The notes under the pieces: model-generated | The model's database searches: none | Told to the model about the DNA's origin: nothing | What the model saw: only the letters and a program-made list of their open reading frames with translations | Assembly: GCF_000829465.1 (NCBI RefSeq) | Contig: NZ_JXAL01000014.1 | Location: 1-64,000, forward strand | DNA length: 64,000 nucleotides | Source: Cohnella kolymensis | GTDB lineage: Bacteria > Bacillota > Bacilli > Paenibacillales > Paenibacillaceae | Direction of reading: 5' to 3' | Shown: in pieces, positions 1 to 7,655 of the stretch | Position numbering within the stretch: position 1 is the stretch's first letter | Layout of the letters: every line of letters begins with the position of its first letter | Program-made: the position numbers and the translations under genes

Positions 1-90
1 ATTAAGCCGCTGCGAGCGGCTTAATTCAGCTGAACCGGCCTCGAGCCGTGAATTAAGCCGTTGCAAGCGGCTTAAAATCAGCCGAACCGG
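1..90. repeat. Duplicated hairpin unit at the window start
   Basis: Two related units lie head to tail at about 1-40 and 52-90. Each starts with a hairpin (AAGCCGCT-GCG-AGCGGCTT in the first, AAGCCGTT-GCA-AGCGGCTT in the second) followed by a TCAGC(T)GAACCGG tail. The second stem keeps pairing through a G-U wobble. There is no long T-run, so these are not clear terminators. They lie upstream of the prfC promoter and their role is unknown. Confidence 0.6.
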
Positions 91-137
91 CAGCCACGCT
101 CATTCCGCTTTCTCTGTACCTCGGTATAGGCACAATG

Positions 138-146
138 TGCTATAAT
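138..146 (+). promoter_or_regulatory. Extended -10 promoter of prfC
   Basis: TGCTATAAT forms an extended -10 element about 38 bases before the prfC ATG. No good -35 hexamer is visible 17 bases upstream. Similar TGNTATAAT elements occur before trkA, lipA and the globin gene in this window. Confidence 0.5.
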
Positions 147-183
147 GAGAACTGTTATTTTATCTAGAAGGGAATTTACACGG

Positions 184-1767
184 ATGAGCCCAAAACCGGA
201 CGAACTGCGGCAGGAAGTAGCCAAGCGCCGTACGTTCGCTATTATATCTCACCCCGATGCGGGGAAAACGACATTGACGGAAAAGCTTCTATTGTACGGA
301 GGAGCCATTCATATCGCGGGATCGGTAAAAGCCCGCAAAGCGGCGCGTCATGCGACGAGTGACTGGATGGAGATCGAGAAACAGAGGGGAATCTCGGTTA
401 CTTCCTCAGTCATGCAATTCCAGTATGCCGGCAAGCAAGTGAATATTCTCGACACGCCCGGTCACCAGGATTTCAGTGAAGACACTTATCGTACGCTGAC
501 AGCCGCCGACAGCGCGGTCATGTTGATTGACGTGGCCAAAGGCGTCGAGGCCCAGACGATCAAGCTGTTCCAGGTATGCAGCAAACGCGGCATCCCGATT
601 TTTACGTTCATTAATAAACTGGACCGTGAAGGACAGAACCCGTTCGAGCTGCTTGAAGAGATCGAGCGCGTTCTCGGTATCCGCTCGGTGCCGATGAACT
701 GGCCGATCGGCATGGGCCGCGAACTGTGCGGCGTCTATGACCGCATGAAAAATCAGGTTGAACTGTTCCAGGGTAAAGATCATTCCGCGATCGAAGTCCG
801 CAAGACTGACGACTATCATGATCCGATCATCCGCGAGATGGCCGGCGATCATTTGGCCGATCAACTGGCACAAGACTTGGAGCTGCTTGATGTAGCCGGC
901 GATCCATTCGACTATGACAAAGTGCGCAAAGGCGAACTCACACCCGTGTTCTTCGGCAGTGCAGTGAACAATTTCGGTGTGCAGACGTTCCTTGAGAATT
1001 TTCTGCAGCTCGCTCCGGAACCGGCGCCTCGCAAGAGCACCGATGGACTTGTAGCGCCGGACGACGAGAAATTTTCGGGTTATATTTTCAAAATTCAAGC
1101 CAACATGAATCCCGCCCACCGCGACCGCATCGCCTTCCTGCGAATCTGCTCCGGAAAGTTCCAGCGCGGAATGAGCGTCCGCCATGTTCGTGCTCACAAG
1201 GACATTAAGCTCTCCCAGCCGCAGCAGTTTCTTGCGCAGGACCGGGACATTGTGGAAACGGCATATCCGGGCGATATTATCGGACTGTTCGATCCCGGTA
1301 TTTTCCGTATCGGCGACAGCTTGAGCGAAGGCAGCGAAATCATTTTCGATGAACTGCCTACGTTTTCTCCGGAGATTTTCTCGAAGGTGACCGTGAAGAA
1401 CGCGTTGAAGCAAAAACAATACCTGAAAGGGCTCGATCAACTGACCGAGGAAGGAATGGTTCAAGTCTTCCGGACAGTCGGGCCGTTCGAGGACACGATT
1501 CTCGGTGTTGTCGGGCAGCTACAGTTTGAGGTTTTCGAGTACCGGATGCGAAACGAATACGGTGTCGAGATCCAGCTGTTCCGCACTCCGTTCCAGTTTG
1601 CAAGATGGATTGTGGCCGATAAGGTGGATGCCTCGAAATTCCGGATTAATTCAACGCTTGTGAAAGACAAGAACGGCAACGATGTCGCGTTGTTCGAGAA
1701 CGAATACGCGATGAGAACGGCGATGGAAAGAATGCCGGACGTGAAATTTTTGGAGATGGCGCCTTAA
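184..1767 (+). CDS. prfC: Peptide chain release factor 3 (RF3)
   Basis: GTPase that recycles RF1/RF2 from the ribosome after peptide release. The protein has the P-loop SHPDAGKTTLTEKLL near the N-terminus, the DTPGHQDF G3 motif and the NKLD G4 motif, followed by the EF-G-like beta-barrel and C-terminal domains, and ends at the family's usual length (about 527 aa). An in-frame upstream ATG at 145 exists, but the ATG at 184 has an AAGGGAA ribosome binding site about 9 bases upstream and starts with the conserved region, so 184 is preferred. It appears monocistronic, with a promoter just upstream and a terminator downstream. Identification is very secure. Confidence 0.96.
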   Translation: MSPKPDELRQEVAKRRTFAIISHPDAGKTTLTEKLLLYGGAIHIAGSVKARKAARHATSDWMEIEKQRGISVTSSVMQFQYAGKQVNILDTPGHQDFSEDTYRTLTAADSAVMLIDVAKGVEAQTIKLFQVCSKRGIPIFTFINKLDREGQNPFELLEEIERVLGIRSVPMNWPIGMGRELCGVYDRMKNQVELFQGKDHSAIEVRKTDDYHDPIIREMAGDHLADQLAQDLELLDVAGDPFDYDKVRKGELTPVFFGSAVNNFGVQTFLENFLQLAPEPAPRKSTDGLVAPDDEKFSGYIFKIQANMNPAHRDRIAFLRICSGKFQRGMSVRHVRAHKDIKLSQPQQFLAQDRDIVETAYPGDIIGLFDPGIFRIGDSLSEGSEIIFDELPTFSPEIFSKVTVKNALKQKQYLKGLDQLTEEGMVQVFRTVGPFEDTILGVVGQLQFEVFEYRMRNEYGVEIQLFRTPFQFARWIVADKVDASKFRINSTLVKDKNGNDVALFENEYAMRTAMERMPDVKFLEMAP

Positions 1768-1782
1768 ATAGAAGACCAACGG

Positions 1783-1815
1783 AGCCTCCTGCGCACACAT
1801 CGGCGGGGGCTTTTA
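1783..1815 (+). terminator. Terminator after prfC
   Basis: AGCCTCC pairs with GGGGGCT (one G-U pair) around a roughly 15-base loop and is followed by TTTT. It lies 15 bases after the prfC stop. Confidence 0.65.
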
Positions 1816-1860
1816 CTGTAAAACAGGAACTAAAATTTGCCGGAAGAGGGCGGATAGCGG

Positions 1861-3022
1861 ATGGCCAGACGAATGATCCTAAAAGGTGGATCTGTGGTTC
1901 TGCCGCATAACGTAGTACAAGCGGATGTGATCGTTGAGGATGCGCTTATAACAGACATCGCTTACGATGTGGCCATACGGCCGGAGGATCAAGTCGTTGA
2001 TGCGAGAGATTCATGGGTGCTGCCCGGTTTAGTGGACATTCATTGCGATGCCATCGAGAAGGAAGCCGAGCCGCGGCCGAACACGCTTTTTCCCCTTGGC
2101 ATGGCGTTCCTGCAATTCGAGAAAAAGCTGGCGGGCCACGGGGATTACGACGATGCTTCATTCCTTGTCTCTCGGTGTGGGACTTAGTTTACGAGGCGAG
2201 TATCTTGTAGAGGAAATGGTGCATCTGATCGATTCTTTCCGTCAGGAAAGGGCTCTGATTCGTCATGGAATCCATCTCAGGTATGAGGTTTCTCATTTGA
2301 CGGGCTTCAACCTCGCACAAAGGTTCATTTCCGACGGATTGCTCGATTATTTATCTTTAATGGATCACTCCCCCGGACAAGGACAATATCATCGGCCGGG
2401 TGCCTTCGAACGTTACGTCATGAAAAATCAAGGTGTCGGCCTGGAAGAGGTGACACAGATCATTGAGGAGCTGCAGGAGCGAAGAAGCCTCGTCGATTGG
2501 AGCCGGCTCCGGTCGCTGATTGCGAAGGCCCGGGAACGGGGAATTGCCGTTGCCTCGCACGACGACGACAGTGAGGAGGCCGTTAACCGATCGTTGGCTT
2601 TCGGAGCAACAGTCACCGAGTTTCCTCTCAACCTTGAAACTGCCGTTTACGCCAAAAGAAAAGGTATGGGCGTTTGTGTGGGGGCTCCCAATATTGTACG
2701 CGGGGGATCGCATGACGGAAATTTGAAAGCGGCGGAAGCCGTCAAGCAAGGCGCGGCGGACATTTTGTGCTCCGATTACCACCCGGCTTCTCTACTGCAC
2801 GCTATTTTCTCATTGGAAGAGTACGGAGTACCGCTAAGCGAGGCGGCAGCATTGGCAAGTTATAATCCTGCAAAAGTAATCGGCCGTCACAAAGACATCG
2901 GATCTATCGAGCCAGGCAAGCGAGCTGACCTTCTGGTGGTGCGTAAGGTTAGGAAAATCCCGCTTGTCGGGACCACCATCGTGAACGGCACTGTTGTACA
3001 CACCAGCCAAGATTATATGTGA
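1861..3022 (+). pseudogene. phnM: PhnM-type amidohydrolase, frameshifted
   Basis: Two overlapping frames together give one PhnM-like protein of about 386 aa, close to the family length. PhnM is the C-P lyase pathway diphosphatase acting on ribose-1-methylphosphonate 5-triphosphate. The first frame (1861-2187) holds the N-terminal composite domain and the metal-site motif LPGLVDIHCDA. The second frame holds HSLSLGVG, the ASHDDDSEEAV motif, GAPNIVRGGSHDGN and LCSDYHPASLL, all typical of PhnM. The frames join cleanly if one G is removed from the GGGG run at 2140-2143, giving GHGITTMLHS. No other phn gene is in the window, so substrate and role are uncertain. It is either a recent pseudogene or a sequencing error. 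Confidence 0.8.
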
Positions 3023-3027
3023 TCGTA

Positions 3028-3036
3028 TGCTATAAT
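3028..3036 (+). promoter_or_regulatory. Extended -10 promoter of the RCK gene
   Basis: TGCTATAAT lies just after the phnM stop and about 38 bases before the RCK gene start. A GGGAGG ribosome binding site follows at about 3060. Confidence 0.5.
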
Positions 3037-3074
3037 GGTCGTTATGGGAAGCGGATACAAGGGAGGATACATAG

Positions 3075-3740
3075 ATGGCAAAAAAGCAATTTGCCGTGAT
3101 CGGATTAGGACGATTCGGTTCCAGTGTGGCCAAATACTTATCTGAAATGGGATATGAAGTTCTCGCCGTTGACGACAACTCCCAGCGTGTCCAGGATGTC
3201 GCGCATGCGGTGACGCACGCCGTTATCGCCGACTCCACGGATGAAGAGGCGATGAGCGCACTCGGCATTCGCAATTTCGATGTCGTTGTTGTGGCGATCG
3301 GACAAGATATACAGTCCAGCATTCTTACTACTTTAATACTGAAGGACCTCGGAGTGCCTTCTATTATCGTCAAAGCACAGAATGAACTGCACGGCAAAGT
3401 ACTGAGTAAAATCGGCGCGGATAAGGTGATCTACCCGGAACGGGATATGGGGCTGAGAGTCGCTCATCATCTGATTTCACCGAACATTCTGGAGCACATC
3501 GAGCTTTCTCCCGATTACAGTATCGTCGAGATGAAGGTTCCGTCGGCGATGGTCGGCAAAAATCTCATACAGCTTGATATCAGGCAGAAATATGAATGCA
3601 ATGTGCTCGCTGTCAAGAAGAACAATGATATGGATATTACACCGGCGCCGAATGTGCCCCTGCAGCCGGATGATGTGCTTGTAATCGTCGGCAGGAACGG
3701 GCAGCTCACGAAGTTGGAGCAAGCATATGCCGAACTTTGA
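3075..3740 (+). CDS. RCK-domain potassium uptake regulator (TrkA/KtrA type)
   Basis: Cytosolic gating subunit of a Ktr/Trk potassium transporter. The 221-residue protein begins with a Rossmann RCK_N domain carrying the nucleotide-binding GLGRFGSS motif and an acidic residue at the end of strand 2 (VDDN), followed by an RCK_C (TrkA_C) domain from about residue 135. Its size matches KtrA/KtrC of Bacillus. The partner membrane subunit (KtrB/D) is not in this window. It has its own promoter and an RBS (GGGAGG), and its 3' end overlaps the next gene by 14 bases, so the two are probably co-transcribed and translationally coupled. Confidence 0.92.
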   Translation: MAKKQFAVIGLGRFGSSVAKYLSEMGYEVLAVDDNSQRVQDVAHAVTHAVIADSTDEEAMSALGIRNFDVVVVAIGQDIQSSILTTLILKDLGVPSIIVKAQNELHGKVLSKIGADKVIYPERDMGLRVAHHLISPNILEHIELSPDYSIVEMKVPSAMVGKNLIQLDIRQKYECNVLAVKKNNDMDITPAPNVPLQPDDVLVIVGRNGQLTKLEQAYAEL

Positions 3741-4536
3741 GGGCTATATCAGCTCGGCCTCGAATCCCCGGGTCAAAGAATGGGCCAAGCTTCTCGATAG
3801 AAAGCACCGCCAGCGAGAAGGAAAGTTTCTGCTCGAAGGAGTGCATCTCGTTAAGGAAGCGCTGGATTCCGGCTGGCCGCTGGAACTGGTCGCTTTCGAT
3901 GAAGGCAGCGAGGTCGGGGCGTTGTTCGAGGAGTATGTGGTTGGGAATGAATCTGGAGGACCTTCCTGGATTCCGGTTTCTCCGGATGTCATCGCTAAAT
4001 GCACCGAAACGGAAACTCCCCAGCCCATCTTTGCAGTAGCAAAGAAACGGCCGCCAAACTCGAAGAGCCTCTTTGAAACGGAGCGCGCTCTCGTTGCCGT
4101 ACTTGACGGCGTTCAGGATCCGGGTAATGTAGGCACCATCGTAAGAAGCGCTGCGGCCTGCGGTGCTTCGGCAGTTGTATTAGGCAAAGGCACCGCCGAC
4201 TTGTATAACCCCAAGACCATTCGGGCGACGATGGGAGCTGTATTTCACGTGCCCGTTCTCGAAGCCGATTTAACGGAATTGCTGCCGGAAGCCAAATCGA
4301 GTGGAGCCGCGGTTGCGGGAACCAGCCTGCAAGCGACTCAATCTTGCTACGATTATGATTTTCGCAGAAACGTGTGGCTCGTATTCGGCAACGAGGGAAG
4401 CGGACTGTCGACTGAGGTGTCCCGATTGGTAGACCATCAGATGATTATTCCGATGACCGGGCGTGCGGAATCGCTGAATGTGGCAATGGCAGCGACGGTG
4501 CTGCTGTTCGAAGCACAGCGTCAACGGATGATTTAA
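3727..4536 (+). CDS. TrmH/SpoU-family RNA 2'-O-methyltransferase (YsgA-like)
   Basis: Predicted SAM-dependent ribose methyltransferase acting on rRNA or tRNA. An N-terminal substrate-binding domain (about residues 1-100) is followed by the SPOUT fold with the three family motifs: GNVGTIVRSAAACG, LVFGNEGSGLS and the C-terminal MTGRAESLNVAMAATVLLFE that forms the knotted SAM site. The length of 269 aa matches Bacillus YsgA. The start lies inside the end of the RCK gene, implying translational coupling. The exact target nucleotide cannot be told from sequence. Confidence 0.92.
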   Translation: MPNFEGYISSASNPRVKEWAKLLDRKHRQREGKFLLEGVHLVKEALDSGWPLELVAFDEGSEVGALFEEYVVGNESGGPSWIPVSPDVIAKCTETETPQPIFAVAKKRPPNSKSLFETERALVAVLDGVQDPGNVGTIVRSAAACGASAVVLGKGTADLYNPKTIRATMGAVFHVPVLEADLTELLPEAKSSGAAVAGTSLQATQSCYDYDFRRNVWLVFGNEGSGLSTEVSRLVDHQMIIPMTGRAESLNVAMAATVLLFEAQRQRMI

Positions 4537-4583
4537 AGACTGGAAACTGGTCGGGTATTCCCCGAGCAATCTCCAGTCTTTTT
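4535..4583 (+). terminator. Terminator after the RNA methyltransferase
   Basis: AAAGACTGGA pairs perfectly with TCCAGTCTTT, with an inner TCGGG/CCCGA stem, and ends in a T-rich run. It starts at the stop codon of the methyltransferase gene. Confidence 0.85.
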
Positions 4584-4620
4584 CGCGGTTGTACATATTA
4601 TTAAAAAGGAATGTGGGCTA

Positions 4621-5169
4621 ATGAATTATAAAAATCCAGAGGGTATAACATTAAGCGATGTCTACGGGTTTTGGAAGCTCATTGAAGATAGTTATAGTAT
4701 CGGTCAGCTGTACGAAACCTATAAAAATATACTGGTTACGCTATCTGATGAAAACAGAACTTGTCGATTCATTTATTTTAAATCTATGGATGGGAAAGGT
4801 ATTCGCATTTTAAAGGATGATAACACATATTTCGCAGTATTGTGGATGAAGAGTAATTCAATGGGAGGCACTGCGGAGGGTGTTGATGGTAAAGAGGCTT
4901 TTTATGAATGTCTTTACTTGTTCCGAACGTCACTTCAATACGGCGAGGTTTCATTAGAATCGGAACGCAGTCCCTTTGCACCGAGCGAACATGTTCCTCT
5001 GACTGAAAGAGAACGACAATTCCTTGAAATGAGAGAAGCAGGGCTTTCGCATGAGGAAATCCAATTATCCCTTCAACTTAATCACTCACAACTATCGAAG
5101 ATTCGAAGATCTTTAGAATTGAAGGGTCGTGCTCAAGATGACAATTATTGTATAAGATTTTTATTGTGA
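4621..5169 (+). CDS. Unknown protein with C-terminal helix-turn-helix
   Basis: A 182-residue soluble protein of unknown function. The last third (LTERERQFLEMREAGLS.EEI through SQLSKIRRSLELKG) looks like a sigma-70 region 4 or LuxR-type helix-turn-helix, so DNA binding is inferred. The N-terminal 120 residues match nothing I recognise. An RBS (AAGGAATG) sits 9 bases before the ATG. The gene is visibly richer in A+T than its neighbours, as is the broken HIT gene it overlaps, suggesting both arrived together. Confidence 0.6.
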   Translation: MNYKNPEGITLSDVYGFWKLIEDSYSIGQLYETYKNILVTLSDENRTCRFIYFKSMDGKGIRILKDDNTYFAVLWMKSNSMGGTAEGVDGKEAFYECLYLFRTSLQYGEVSLESERSPFAPSEHVPLTERERQFLEMREAGLSHEEIQLSLQLNHSQLSKIRRSLELKGRAQDDNYCIRFLL

Positions 5170-5498
5170 TGAAGTGTTAACTGGTAATACACCCGTGGAA
5201 AAAGTGATGGAAACTGAGAATACGTTAGCGTTTTACCATACCCGTCCTTTCTACGATGTGCATATTGTTGTCATACCAAAAAAAACATATTATTTCCCTA
5301 ATAGATATAAAACCGGATGATGCAGATGTGGTGAATGAACTATTCTCAACAATTCGGGAAGTGGCAAAACAGGTTTACGAACGATACGGTGCCTGCACCG
5401 TGTCCACTAATATTGGCGAATATCAGAGTAACAAGCATCTGCACTGGCACGTTCACTATGGAAACCGGATTAAAGATTTGGACGGTACTTGGTGTTAA
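5138..5498 (+). pseudogene. HIT-family hydrolase remnant (nonsense plus frameshift)
   Basis: Conceptual translation gives a HIT (histidine triad) nucleotide hydrolase-like protein: a DFYCDEVLTGNTPVEKV N-terminus, then FYHTRPFYDVHIVVIPKK, and the catalytic HLHWHVHYG triad near the end. Two lesions break it. A TAA at 5153 replaces the codon expected before DFYCDE. A one-base excess in the A8 run at 5278-5285 shifts the frame after IPKK, so the rest (HIISLIDIKPDD...) is read in another frame. Its 5' end overlaps the HTH gene. It is non-functional as written. A sequencing error could explain the A-run, but less easily the stop. Confidence 0.75.
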
Positions 5499-5500
5499 AC

Positions 5501-6256
5501 TCAAATTCTGCAAACTTCCTTAGGACAGGCCGGGCAAGCAGGACAATGGCAAATTCGTCTGAGGGCATTCAGATTTAATATGATGATGCGGCCTTTCCGT
5601 ATATCGATTGTCCCTTCGTCCTTCAATGCGTTAAGCATACGATTGACGCTTTCCCTCGTAGTGCCGATGAAATCAGCCAGCTCCGTATTGTTCAGCTTGA
5701 TGCTGATCCGGATACCGTCTGCACAAGCGATACCGTATGAATTCGCCAGCCGGATCAGCGTAGACGCCAGCGCGCCAGGTTTGCCGTACAGCAGCAGGTC
5801 GCGAAACTTTGACTCGGTTACCCGGTGCAGCAGCGCCATCCAGTTGAGGAATCTGACGGCGAATTCACCGTTACGGTACAGAAGAATTTCAAGGTCCTTC
5901 CACTGGATGACGCCGATATCCGCATCTTCCACCACTTCAGCGCTGAAGCTGTGAACTGCGCGCATGCCGTCCTCCGGCTCACACAGCATATCCCCCGCCT
6001 GTATAATAGACAGGATAAAGTCCTTGCCGTCCTCCGTCGACTTCCGCAGCTTTACTTTTCCAGATCGCAAATAGTAGAGCTTGCCGGTAGGGTCCCCCTC
6101 CCAGAACAGGTAACTACCCGCTTCCGCACGTTTCGGATACATAAGCTCCTCCAACCCTGCGAACTGTTCCTTCGAAAAGAAATTATCAATACTCAGAGGA
6201 TTTGCACATTGTTCCGTAACACCGTGTTTTTTGACAGCCGCTGCACTTATCGCCAT
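5501..6256 (-). CDS. fnr: Fnr, oxygen-sensing Crp/Fnr-family regulator
   Basis: Transcription factor that activates anaerobic genes when its Fe-S cluster is intact. The 251-residue protein has a cNMP-binding-like beta-roll (about 35-150), a dimer helix and a winged helix-turn-helix (TELADFIGTTRESVNRMLNALKDE). The C-terminus carries five cysteines, including C241-x2-C244-x4-C249, the same spacing as the cluster ligands of Bacillus subtilis Fnr. The start is the ATG at 6256 with AAGGAG 8 bases upstream; an in-frame GTG at 6265 overlaps that RBS and is unlikely. It is divergent from the GAF/RR/kinase operon, and the shared intergenic region holds an Fnr box and three GGG-N4-CCC dyads, suggesting autoregulation. 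Confidence 0.93.
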   Translation of the reverse strand: MAISAAAVKKHGVTEQCANPLSIDNFFSKEQFAGLEELMYPKRAEAGSYLFWEGDPTGKLYYLRSGKVKLRKSTEDGKDFILSIIQAGDMLCEPEDGMRAVHSFSAEVVEDADIGVIQWKDLEILLYRNGEFAVRFLNWMALLHRVTESKFRDLLLYGKPGALASTLIRLANSYGIACADGIRISIKLNNTELADFIGTTRESVNRMLNALKDEGTIDIRKGRIIILNLNALRRICHCPACPACPKEVCRI

Positions 6257-6317
6257 GTTTGCCACTCCTTTTTTTCTTGTGAATCAAGCATACCTGCTCT
6301 GCTGACAAAACGTTATC

Positions 6318-6427
6318 GGGGAATTTCCTGAAAGATGAAAAGGGATTTCCCTTATTTCACTGTGAGAAAAATCACACCGGGGACAGAAATCAGTATTTTC
6401 CCGAGTCTATTTTCAGGGAATTCCCCA
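6318..6427. promoter_or_regulatory. Three AGGG-N4-CCCT-type dyads in the fnr/GAF intergenic region
   Basis: Dyads are at 6318-6331 (GGGGAATTTCCTGA), 6340-6353 (AAGGGATTTCCCTT) and 6414-6427 (CAGGGAATTCCCCA). The central one fits the TAGGG-N4-CCCTA palindrome reported for NreC of Staphylococcus. The outer two form an inverted pair with each other. They flank the Fnr box at 6361. Binding by the adjacent response regulator is inferred. Confidence 0.5.
6361..6376. promoter_or_regulatory. Fnr box between fnr and the GAF/RR/HK operon
   Basis: TGTGAGAAAAATCACA is a perfect TGTGA-N6-TCACA palindrome, the Fnr consensus of Bacillus. It could control fnr itself, the divergent operon, or both. Confidence 0.8.
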
Positions 6428-6495
6428 ATATACTTCGGTTGCGGCAACCCCTACACTTATAAATAGAACGAGTAGGCAGGGAAGGGGTGCTAAGC

Positions 6496-6954
6496 ATGAA
6501 TAACCGTGATCATTTGCTTACGGAAGAATTGCAGCGACTTCGAACTCAGATCGGCAGTGATTTTTGCTCGCTAGGGTTGTTGGAAGGCTATGATCGGCTG
6601 CTGAAATGGAAGCTGGCTTCGGGGAACGTCAACGACAGGTTTCTATCGATCATTGAACGGCCGGGCAGGGGGCTCAGCGGATCCGTTGTGAAAGTCGGCA
6701 GAGCCATGCAGTTGAACGTGCCGGAGCTTGTTGCTGCAAGGCAGCTGCATGAATATGCCGTTCTGCTCGCTGAAAATTTGCGGTCTGCGTATGCGATCCC
6801 CCTATTTATAGGAAATCAGGTGACGGGTATATTGCTGGCGGGCGACCGTAAAAGGCGCATATACCGAACGGAAGAGCGAAATCAGATTGCGCTGGCGGGT
6901 GAACGAATCACACAGATCGTCGCGGAACAGGCTGTGGAGCCGAAATCATCCTGA
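6496..6954 (+). CDS. GAF-domain protein, NreA-like sensor
   Basis: A 152-residue cytosolic protein made of one GAF domain (SDFCSLGLLEGYDRLLKW... AIPLFIGNQVTGILLAGD). In staphylococci NreA is a small GAF protein that binds nitrate and controls the NreB kinase. Size, fold and position next to a LuxR-type response regulator and PAS kinase support an analogous role, but ligand and partner are inferred. The ATG at 6496 is chosen over the GTG at 6487 because AAGGGG lies 9 bases upstream of the ATG but abuts the GTG. It is the first gene of a three-gene operon divergent from fnr. Confidence 0.7.
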   Translation: MNNRDHLLTEELQRLRTQIGSDFCSLGLLEGYDRLLKWKLASGNVNDRFLSIIERPGRGLSGSVVKVGRAMQLNVPELVAARQLHEYAVLLAENLRSAYAIPLFIGNQVTGILLAGDRKRRIYRTEERNQIALAGERITQIVAEQAVEPKSS

Positions 6955-7001
6955 TTGATATGGTAAAATGGAAAACGATAGTTTCGCGAAGGAGTGACTT
7001 C

Positions 7002-7655
7002 ATGGTTCGGATATTGGTCGTAGATGATCATGTGGTGGTTCGGTCAGGGCTCATCATGCTGCTCCACGGTAAGAACGACATGCAGGTGGTAGGAGAGGCG
7101 GCTGAAGGAGACGAAGCGGTGTCGAAAGCCGAAGAACTGCATCCGGATGTTGTCCTCATGGATTTAAGCATGCCTCACGGCAAGGATGGGCTGACGGCTA
7201 CGGCGGAGCTTAAGAAGCGGCTGCCGGACACAGCGATCCTTATACTAACGATGCATGATGATGAAGAATATTTGTTCCGGGCCATACATGCCGGAGCTTC
7301 CGGATATATTTTGAAAAGCGCGCCTCATGAGGAATTGCTCACGGCGATTCGCCAAATCTCAGGCGGGAACGCCTATTTATCTCCCACAGCGACCAAGCGC
7401 CTGATGAGTGATTATCTCGACAAGATGAAGAACGGCGAGCACGCGGGCACCTATGAGTCGCTATCCGATCGGGAGAAAGAAATTCTTGCGAAAGTGGCTC
7501 AAGGATACTCCAACAAGGAAATCGCCGAGCAGCTGATCATCAGTGTCAAGACGGTCGAGTCACACAAGAGCAATCTGATGGAGAAGCTGGATTTGAGAAC
7601 AAGGCCCGCTCTTGTCAAATTCGCGATGAAGAAAGGATTGCTGAACTTTGAGTGA
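7002..7655 (+). CDS. NarL/FixJ-family response regulator (NreC-like)
   Basis: A 217-residue two-component regulator. The receiver domain has the acidic pair VDDH, the phospho-acceptor aspartate in VLMDLSMP and the conserved lysine in YILKSA. The C-terminal LuxR helix-turn-helix is LSDREKEILAKVAQGYSNKEIAEQL...KTVESHKSNLMEKL. The start at 7002 has AAGGAG 7 bases upstream; the longer reading from 6960 is unlikely. It is encoded between a GAF protein and a histidine kinase, and its stop overlaps the kinase start, so the two are translationally coupled. Likely targets are the GGG-N4-CCC dyads upstream of its own operon. Confidence 0.9.
   Translation: MVRILVVDDHVVVRSGLIMLLHGKNDMQVVGEAAEGDEAVSKAEELHPDVVLMDLSMPHGKDGLTATAELKKRLPDTAILILTMHDDEEYLFRAIHAGASGYILKSAPHEELLTAIRQISGGNAYLSPTATKRLMSDYLDKMKNGEHAGTYESLSDREKEILAKVAQGYSNKEIAEQLIISVKTVESHKSNLMEKLDLRTRPALVKFAMKKGLLNFE

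Noticed and set aside
406-1464. A 352-residue frame on the minus strand
   Set aside because: It is antisense to the well-conserved prfC gene, has no RBS and no recognisable domain; a codon-bias shadow.
6960-7655. An upstream start for the response regulator at 6960
   Set aside because: The 14 extra residues lie before the conserved receiver start and the true RBS (AAGGAG) is just before 7002.
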